A DNA stretch of 18,253 nt. Origin: an uncultured Eubacteriales bacterium (lineage in GTDB: Bacteria; Bacillota; Clostridia; Christensenellales; UBA1242). The stretch is from NCBI GenBank assembly GCA_948607205.1, contig CAPERS010000017.1, positions 1 through 18,253 of the forward strand, written 5' to 3'. Made by a program: the position numbers and the translations under genes. This document shows, one piece after another, positions 13,481 to 18,253 of the stretch; the first letter of the stretch is position 1, and every line of letters begins with the position of its first letter. The notes under the pieces were generated by a model. The model saw only the letters and a program-made list of their open reading frames with translations, ran no database searches and was not told the DNA's origin.

Positions 13481-14073
13481 AAAACAAAACAATAGTGCTT
13501 GCGTCAAACAGCGAGCATAAAATAAAAGAGTTTAAAATGATGTTTGGTGATTATCAAATTTTGTCACTCAAAGATATTAATTTTTTTGATGACATTATTG
13601 AAGACGGCGAAACTTTTTATGATAATGCACTGATAAAAGCAGAAACTATTCATAAATTTTTGAAAGAAAAAAATATGCCTGCAATGGTTATTGCTGATGA
13701 CACAGGTTTATGCGTTGACGCACTTGGTGGCATGCCGGGAGTTTATAGCGCGCGATATGCTGGCAACCATGACAATGCGTCAAACAGAAAGAAACTTTTG
13801 CATGAACTTGAAAATGTTAAAAACCGTAGCGCACATTTCACAACAATGATAGTAAGAATCGACCCAGGCGGCAAAGTGACGGCGTATGAAGGTCGGGCTG
13901 AGGGGAAAATTCTCACTGAAGAAGATGGCTCAAATGGATTTGGTTATGACAGTATTTTCTTTTCAGACGAACTCGGAAAATCTTTTGGGACTGCATCAAG
14001 CGAAGAGAAAAATTTAGTTTCCCATCGTGGCAAAGCAATCGCGAAACTCAAAACAGATTTGGAAAAGATTTAA
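13477..14073 (+). CDS. rdgB: RdgB/HAM1 non-canonical purine NTP pyrophosphatase
   Basis: The 198-aa protein hydrolyses ITP, dITP and XTP to monophosphates, cleaning the nucleotide pool. The HAM1 signature residues are visible: 'LASNSEHKIKEF' (8-19), 'IADDTGLCVDALGGMPGVYSAR' (72-93) with D74/D75, 'GFGYDSIFF' near 154-162 and 'SHRGKA' near the C-terminus. Length is usual for the family. It overlaps the TfoX-N gene by 4 nt (ATGA) and is followed by a rho-independent terminator. It is the last gene of the operon, and the neighbouring nucleotide- and phosphate-related genes agree with its role. Confidence 0.95.
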   Translation: MKNKTIVLASNSEHKIKEFKMMFGDYQILSLKDINFFDDIIEDGETFYDNALIKAETIHKFLKEKNMPAMVIADDTGLCVDALGGMPGVYSARYAGNHDNASNRKKLLHELENVKNRSAHFTTMIVRIDPGGKVTAYEGRAEGKILTEEDGSNGFGYDSIFFSDELGKSFGTASSEEKNLVSHRGKAIAKLKTDLEKI

Positions 14074-14082
14074 AAAGTATAA

Positions 14083-14118
14083 AAAAAAGAGCAAGGCTAA
14101 GGCTTTGCTTTTTTTTTG
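14083..14118 (+). terminator. intrinsic terminator of the operon
   Basis: The stem AGCAAGGC (14090-14097) pairs with GCTTTGCT (14102-14109; one G-T wobble) around loop TAAG, followed by a run of nine Ts. The upstream A-run could extend the stem. It closes the eight-gene operon. Confidence 0.85.
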
Positions 14119-14199
14119 TTAAATAATTTTTTTGTAGTTAATTGAATTAGTAATCGTAAAAGATTTTTTCAAAAACGTGTTAAAAGATTTCACGTAATA

Positions 14200-14212
14200 G
14201 TGGCTAAGCCAC
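14200..14212 (-). terminator. weak hairpin after spo0A
   Basis: GTGGC-TAA-GCCAC on the plus strand gives, on the minus strand, a short GC-rich hairpin right after the spo0A stop. It lacks a following T-run, so it may be an RNA-processing or stability hairpin rather than a terminator. Confidence 0.35.
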
Positions 14213-14216
14213 CCAC

Positions 14217-14969
14217 TCAGCCGTCAACAAGCATTTTGTCAGCAATGAGAGCGATAAGTTCGCCATTTGTTGGCTTATCTGTTGAGGTGTAAACTCTAAG
14301 TCCAAAAACAGAGTTGATATTTTCAATTTTGCCTCTGTTCCATGCGACTTCAATTGCGTGACGCATTCCGCGTTCAACTTTTGATGAACTGGTTGAAAAT
14401 TTTTCGGCAATTGTTGGGTAAAGTCTTTTTGTGATTGCGCCGATAATTTCTGGTTCTTCAATTGCAAGTTTAACGGCTTCGCGCAAGAATTGATAGCCCT
14501 TAATATGTGCTGGAATGCCGATAGTGATGAATATGTTTGAAATTTTTTCGTCAAGATAACGTTCTTGTGACTCATTTTTCACAACTGGGAATTGTATATC
14601 TTGCATTCTTTCTTCAAGATTTTGAGGATTAATTGGTTTTACCATGAAGTAACTAACGCCCTCTCGCATTGCCTTGCTCACAAAACCGCTGTGAGAGAGG
14701 TTTGAAATAAAAATTACTTTTGGCATTTTATCCATGCTTTTTTTGAGTTTTTCAAGCACCATGAATCCATCCATGCCAGAAAGTAAAGGTTCCATAATGA
14801 GAAAGTCAGGCTTCAAGTCAACGACTTCTTTAAGCACAGTTTCTCCATTAAAGTTGTGACCAACAACATTGTATTTATCATTTGTGTTAAAGTAATCGAA
14901 TACGCTTGTGTCATCTTCTGTGTTGTCTGCTAAATAAATAGAGAGCTTAGCTTGACTTTGTTCTTTCAT
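14217..14969 (-). CDS. spo0A: Spo0A-family response regulator with degenerate receiver
   Basis: This 250-aa protein is a Spo0A homologue. The C-terminal DNA-binding domain (about 135-250) is well conserved: 'IGIPAHIKGYQFLREAV', 'LYPTIAEKFSTSSSKVER', 'RHAIEVAWNRG' and 'KPTNGELIALIADK'. The N-terminal domain (about 8-125) is a receiver, but the phosphoacceptor position carries E60 ('FLIMEPLLSGMDG', where B. subtilis has VLVLDIIMPHLDG) and the acidic pocket is D15-N16 rather than two acids. The switch Thr is Ser (S89) and Lys is kept (K111). Spo0A normally controls entry into sporulation through phosphorelay. An unphosphorylatable, Glu-bearing receiver may mimic the phosphorylated state. The RBS AAAGGAG is 7-8 nt before ATG. 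It is monocistronic and preceded by 0A-box-like sites. Confidence 0.9.
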   Translation of the reverse strand: MKEQSQAKLSIYLADNTEDDTSVFDYFNTNDKYNVVGHNFNGETVLKEVVDLKPDFLIMEPLLSGMDGFMVLEKLKKSMDKMPKVIFISNLSHSGFVSKAMREGVSYFMVKPINPQNLEERMQDIQFPVVKNESQERYLDEKISNIFITIGIPAHIKGYQFLREAVKLAIEEPEIIGAITKRLYPTIAEKFSTSSSKVERGMRHAIEVAWNRGKIENINSVFGLRVYTSTDKPTNGELIALIADKMLVDG

Positions 14970-15078
14970 TTTTTTCTCCTTTTATTCTCAAAATTCTCCA
15001 TTAATTTTGATACATATATAAGATACCACAAAATCCGAAATTTTGAAAATAATCGGAAATCAAATCACGTTGGTTTTA

Positions 15079-15085
15079 TGTCGAA
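15079..15085 (+). promoter_or_regulatory. Spo0A box-like site 1
   Basis: TGTCGAA matches the core of the B. subtilis 0A box (TGNCGAA). It is about 110 bp upstream of spo0A, in the gap between the lipoprotein terminator and the spo0A start. Confidence 0.5.
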
Positions 15086-15160
15086 GATTGACGTAATTTA
15101 GGTTATTAATCTATTTTAAAACAAAATTATTTATAATTCGAAATTTTTTACGTGCGAGTT

Positions 15161-15171
15161 TTTGTCGAAAA
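15161..15171 (+). promoter_or_regulatory. Spo0A box-like site 2
   Basis: TTTGTCGAAAA contains TTGTCGAAA, an almost ideal 0A box. It lies about 200 bp upstream of the spo0A start and just downstream of the lipoprotein terminator. With site 1, it suggests autoregulation. Confidence 0.6.
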
Positions 15172-15173
15172 TG

Positions 15174-15224
15174 CAAAAAAAAAGTCTGACCATGTCAGTT
15201 ACTTGTAACTTTTTGTCAGACTTT
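15174..15224 (-). terminator. lipoprotein gene terminator
   Basis: On the minus strand the stem AAAGTCTGAC (15224-15215) pairs with GTCAGACTTT (15190-15181). An inner hairpin (AGTTAC/GTAACT) lies between the arms, and a run of nine Ts follows to 15174. It terminates the lipoprotein gene before spo0A. Confidence 0.85.
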
Positions 15225-15259
15225 GTTTAACTTTGAAATTGATATTAAGTTGTCAAATT

Positions 15260-16735
15260 TTATGTTTCTTCTTCGCTTTCTTCTTCTTCGATTTTTGGCA
15301 TTGTTTTGTTTTTGGAAACAAGTTGGTATTTTGACACGTTGTCTTCTGGGTCACCAACCTTTATGCGATACATATAGTTCGATTCGTCAGTCTCGTATTT
15401 GATTTCATTTCCGTCTTCGTCATATTCTGTCACTGGTTCATATTTTGCATAGAAGTAAATATATCCATTAACGTAAGCATATTTGCCAGAAACGATGCTT
15501 GTCATTTCCACTAAAGTTTGTGGTGCATATTCGCCATTTGAATTTGGCTTGAAAGAAATTCTTCCAATGCTCTTGTCGGTCGAATAATAGATGAAATTGC
15601 CGTCAACGAAAAGTATATCAGTAAATCCGCTTGAAGCAAGCAGGCGAGTGGCTTTTTCAGTGTGATTGTTATAATACATCAAACTGCTGTCGCCAACAAA
15701 GATGTAGCCTTCAAACAGTGTGTTTCCTGTTGCAACAGGATAAACATTTTTGATTGTTGTGTAAGCGTAAAACTTATCAGTTTCTGCGCCGATAACCATC
15801 ATTTCATTTTCACCGAAACCATTAAGGTCTGTTTTATAAACCTCGTTGCCTGATGAACTATATTTATATGAATAGAAAAGTTCGTCATTTGTTTTTGCAA
15901 TAAGTGTTGTTGATGATGCAGGTCTGGTTTCGATTTGTTCTGACTTTCCGGTTGCAAGGTCGAGTGAATAAACTTCTGTTGTTGCCTGACCCTTTTCAGA
16001 CGCTTTCGCATAGAAGAGGTCTTTGTTGTTGCTGTTTTTGTTTTCGTCAACAACTGCAGATGTTACATTTGTTGCCACAACTTCACGTTTGCCAAGTTTG
16101 TCACCAATTTTCATAACTGAAACGTCATAAATTTTGTTTTGACTGCTTGACGCTTGACTTCTGTCTTCAGTTTCTGAATATGTCACAATATAGCCATTTC
16201 CGTCTGAGCCTTCGACTGCTTTTATAAATGACGATTCATCATATCTTGTTGTGAAAAGTTCGCTCATGTCGTCGCCGTTGAACTTCACTCTGAAAACTGA
16301 AACGCGGTCATAATAGTTTTTGTTAGATGAGTCTTTATGTTCATTCGCAGAAGTGAAATAGAGATAGTTTTGATAAGCGAACATGTATTGATTGTTGTAG
16401 CCCGCAAGTTTGCCGTTGACATTTTCAAGCGTGCCAGCAGGTGCTTTTCCATCAGATGTTAAGCCTTCAGAAATGTCCATTCTGGCAAGATATCCTTCAC
16501 GGCTTGCGCCAGCGTAGTCAAAACTTTGAGCATCTGACACAGCAGTGTAAGTGTTGCCATAATAAAGATAATCACCAATTTGCATAGCGCTTCCGCCAAA
16601 GCAGGTGATGTCTTCAAAATATATGCTTTTGTTTGTTGCTGGGGCGATAACGTCACCAACAGTGGCACAGCCTGCAAGCATAAGAGGCATTGCAAGAACG
16701 GCACCACAAATTTTTATAACATTCTTTTTCTTCAT
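15260..16735 (-). CDS. lipoprotein with beta-propeller-like repeats
   Basis: The 491-aa protein has a signal peptide with lipobox 'LMLAGC' (lipidated C23), so it is exported and attached to the outer face of the membrane by lipid. The body holds many short repeats of aromatic beta strands: 'GDYLYYGNTY', 'YLYFTSAN', 'DLFYAKAS', 'FIYYSTD', 'YIYFYAKY', 'YMYRIKVG'. These resemble the DUF5050-type beta-propeller blades found in extracellular Clostridia proteins. The C-terminus ends in an acidic Glu-rich tail. Substrate or ligand is unknown. The promoter TTGACA-17-TAAACT lies upstream, and a strong terminator follows. Its position beside spo0A may be coincidental. Confidence 0.8.
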   Translation of the reverse strand: MKKKNVIKICGAVLAMPLMLAGCATVGDVIAPATNKSIYFEDITCFGGSAMQIGDYLYYGNTYTAVSDAQSFDYAGASREGYLARMDISEGLTSDGKAPAGTLENVNGKLAGYNNQYMFAYQNYLYFTSANEHKDSSNKNYYDRVSVFRVKFNGDDMSELFTTRYDESSFIKAVEGSDGNGYIVTYSETEDRSQASSSQNKIYDVSVMKIGDKLGKREVVATNVTSAVVDENKNSNNKDLFYAKASEKGQATTEVYSLDLATGKSEQIETRPASSTTLIAKTNDELFYSYKYSSSGNEVYKTDLNGFGENEMMVIGAETDKFYAYTTIKNVYPVATGNTLFEGYIFVGDSSLMYYNNHTEKATRLLASSGFTDILFVDGNFIYYSTDKSIGRISFKPNSNGEYAPQTLVEMTSIVSGKYAYVNGYIYFYAKYEPVTEYDEDGNEIKYETDESNYMYRIKVGDPEDNVSKYQLVSKNKTMPKIEEEESEEET

Positions 16736-16756
16736 AATTTCTCCAAGTCTGTCAAT

Positions 16757-16795
16757 AGTTTACTATAAATTTTTGCCCTTGTCAATCATATTGAC
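16757..16795 (-). promoter_or_regulatory. lipoprotein promoter with inverted repeat
   Basis: On the minus strand TTGACA (16785-16780), 17 nt, TAAACT (16762-16757). Immediately upstream and overlapping the -35 is GTCAAT-CAT-ATTGAC (16781-16795), a perfect 6-bp inverted repeat that could be an operator. Confidence 0.5.
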
Positions 16796-16900
16796 TTTTT
16801 ATCAAATTTTTATACAACCTTAGGCTGATTTTATGGACTTTATGCTATTTCTAAACATTGCATTATGCGCTTATAATAATATGCAAATTGTATTTGGTAT

Positions 16901-17602
16901 TCAAACTTCACAAATTTCTATAAGTCTGTTCTCAGTCATATCGCAAGAGGTGAGGAAGTATTTCACATCGTCGCGCACAGATGCAAGAAGTTGCTTTTTC
17001 TTTGCGTGCAGGTGACCATAGACAACTGCGTCAACTTTAAATGTATTAATAAGTTCGGTGAATTTGCTGTCTTCGCGTTTATAATTTGTTGGAGGGTAGT
17101 GCATCATGCAGATCAGTTGGTCATCTTCTTGCTTGATTTTCTCGGCTGATTTAAGAGTCAGTTCAAGGCGTATGACTTCGCGGTCATAAATCTTTTGATT
17201 CTCTTCTGAAAAAGGCTGAACGCCGTCTGGAACAATCCAACCACGAGTGCCACAGATAACAACGCCGTCAAAGCGGAGAGAGTCATTTTGAATGGCATAG
17301 AAACCTTCTGGAAGCGCATTGCGCACGGCTGAAATACTTTTCCACCAATAGTCATGATTGCCACGAATGATAACTTTTTTGCCGGGCAGATTTTTGAGCA
17401 TTTCAAAGTCAGCCATGGCATCTTCAAGTTGCATTGCCCAAGAAAAGTCACCAGCAAGCAGAACGATATCATTTTCGCTCACTTTTGCTTTCCAGTCAGC
17501 AAAGATTTTGTCAACATAGTTGTCCCAGACTGGCCCAAAAATGTCCATAGGCTTTGGATTGTTGATTGACAAATGCAAATCGCTTATTGCAAAAACTTTC
17601 AT
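16901..17602 (-). CDS. metallophosphoesterase
   Basis: The 233-aa protein (from ATG 17602) is a calcineurin-like phosphoesterase. The dinuclear metal motifs are in order: D-x-H in 'ISDLHLS', GD in 'LAGDFSW', GNHD in 'IRGNHDYWW', H in 'MMHYPP' and GHxH in 'VYGHLHA'. Its substrate is not clear. The start is chosen at ATG 17602 because it overlaps the upstream yqeY stop as ATGA; a longer frame at 17644 would lie wholly within yqeY. It is the second gene of a two-gene operon. Confidence 0.9.
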   Translation of the reverse strand: MKVFAISDLHLSINNPKPMDIFGPVWDNYVDKIFADWKAKVSENDIVLLAGDFSWAMQLEDAMADFEMLKNLPGKKVIIRGNHDYWWKSISAVRNALPEGFYAIQNDSLRFDGVVICGTRGWIVPDGVQPFSEENQKIYDREVIRLELTLKSAEKIKQEDDQLICMMHYPPTNYKREDSKFTELINTFKVDAVVYGHLHAKKKQLLASVRDDVKYFLTSCDMTENRLIEICEV

Positions 17603-18024
17603 TGCATTCCCTTCAAAACTTCTTGAACCATTCTCATGTCGCATTTGCCGTTGAAGTTTGTTTTAAAGTGTTTCATAACAGCAGGGATTGACTTGTCATC
17701 AAGTGAAGCAATAACAGAGGCAATCTCTTCTTTGCTCATCATTTTTGGCATAAACTTTTCGATAATTTTGATTTGTCCGTCAATTTTTTCAGCCTCAGAA
17801 GCGTTCGAAACTTTGAGATAGTTTTCTTTTTCTTCGCTGAGTTCTTTGATTGTCTTTTGCATAATATTTGAAATGTCAGCATCGGTCACTTCTTCACCTT
17901 TTTCACGCTTTTTGATGTTTTCAAGCATGAACTTGTTGAGAAGAACAGAATAGATTGAACGTGCAAGCGTATCCTTATTTTTCATAGCTTCAATGTTTGC
18001 TTTTTTGATTTCGTCGTATAACAT
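17599..18024 (-). CDS. yqeY: GatB/YqeY domain protein
   Basis: The 141-aa protein matches the YqeY family (GatB_Yqey), whose fold resembles the tail of GatB, the amidotransferase subunit that helps make Gln-tRNA(Gln). It has an N-terminal helical part ('LYDEIKKANIEAMKNKDTL', 2-20) and a C-terminal 'VMKHFKTNFNGKCDMRMVQEVLKG' domain. Function in Firmicutes is unproven but a tRNA-related role is commonly proposed. The RBS AAAGGAG stands 7-8 nt before the ATG. It is coupled to the phosphoesterase downstream by ATGA. Confidence 0.9.
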   Translation of the reverse strand: MLYDEIKKANIEAMKNKDTLARSIYSVLLNKFMLENIKKREKGEEVTDADISNIMQKTIKELSEEKENYLKVSNASEAEKIDGQIKIIEKFMPKMMSKEEIASVIASLDDKSIPAVMKHFKTNFNGKCDMRMVQEVLKGMQ

Positions 18025-18045
18025 ATATAACTCCTTTACCTAGAT

Positions 18046-18074
18046 ATTTTAATATATTTTTATAAATTTGTAAA
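18046..18074 (-). promoter_or_regulatory. yqeY promoter
   Basis: On the minus strand TTTACA (18074-18069), a 17-nt spacer and TAAAAT (18051-18046), about 22 nt upstream of the yqeY ATG. Confidence 0.65.
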
Positions 18075-18109
18075 ATGAAAATTAATAAATTTAAAACCTT
18101 TAATAAATA

Positions 18110-18157
18110 TTGACAATAAAATTTAAATATGATATAAAGAAAAAGTTAAAAAGGAGA
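18110..18157 (+). promoter_or_regulatory. promoter and RBS of partial gene
   Basis: TTGACA (18110-18115), 17 nt, TATAAA (18133-18138) preceded by TGA (extended -10). The RBS AAAAGGAG lies about 6 nt before the ATG at 18162. It is divergent from the yqeY promoter. Confidence 0.8.
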
Positions 18158-18161
18158 AAAT

Positions 18162-18253
18162 ATGTTACATAGAATTAAGAATTTTTATTTTGTTTCTTTA
18201 TCAAAAGTGGAATTTGTTAAATACACAAATTTTTTTGAGAAAACAACAGAATC
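18162..18253 (+). CDS. partial gene, 5' end only, unknown
   Basis: A frame opens at ATG 18162 and stays open to the end of the window for 30 full codons, beginning MLHRIKNFYFVSLSK. It has a near-consensus promoter and a strong Shine-Dalgarno, so it is likely a real gene. Too little is visible to name it. Lys, Phe and Asn are frequent, as in neighbouring genes. Confidence 0.7.
   Translation, partial: MLHRIKNFYFVSLSKVEFVKYTNFFEKTTE

Noticed and set aside
14204..14575. Alternative minus-strand frame within spo0A
   Set aside because: Overlaps the conserved Spo0A DNA-binding domain in another frame and has no RBS.

Overview
The window is about 18 kb of low-GC bacterial DNA with AT-rich intergenic gaps, strong GGAGG-type ribosome binding sites, sigma-A promoters (TTGACA, 16-18 nt, often TGnTATAAT) and A/T-flanked hairpin terminators. 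A Spo0A-family regulator points to a spore-forming lineage of Bacillota. Rubrerythrin fits an anaerobe. My best guess is an uncultured Clostridia-like organism. This is inference; there is no rRNA in the window to confirm it. No CRISPR array, transposase, integrase or phage gene is visible.

Layout. From 1 to 426 is non-coding leader DNA ending in a promoter for rubrerythrin. A single-pass membrane protein of unknown function follows, then a bidirectional terminator. On the minus strand come a GNAT-phosphoribosyltransferase pair and a SAM methyltransferase. The latter is divergent from a small, extremely charged protein (4108-4494). A BpsA/DUF43-like protein and tRNA-Ser(GGA) are also on the minus strand. 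A TTG-started PIN-like protein (+), a two-TM membrane protein (-), tRNA-Leu(UAG) (+) and a coiled-coil orphan protein (-) come next. A perfect 28-bp palindrome then precedes a protein fusing a transglutaminase-like domain to an NlpC/P60-like domain.

From 9976 to 14073 there is a tight eight-gene plus-strand operon: S51 peptidase, histidine phosphatase, ASCH, GNAT, ASCH, CYTH, TfoX-N and RdgB/HAM1 NTP pyrophosphatase. It ends in a clear terminator. Its themes are nucleotide sanitation and small-molecule or RNA-modification chemistry. The right part is on the minus strand: spo0A, a beta-propeller-like lipoprotein, a metallophosphoesterase and YqeY, the last two overlapping by ATGA. A partial gene starts at 18162 under a near-consensus promoter.

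Most notable: the Spo0A-like protein keeps an excellent DNA-binding domain, but its receiver has Glu in place of the phosphoacceptor Asp and has lost one acidic-pocket residue. Two Spo0A-box-like sites lie upstream of the gene. This suggests a Spo0A that does not use ordinary phosphorelay input. Other items worth checking are the double cysteine-peptidase fusion without a signal peptide, the ASCH-GNAT-ASCH cassette, the BpsA-like enzyme, and the repeats flanking the orphan gene beside tRNA-Leu.
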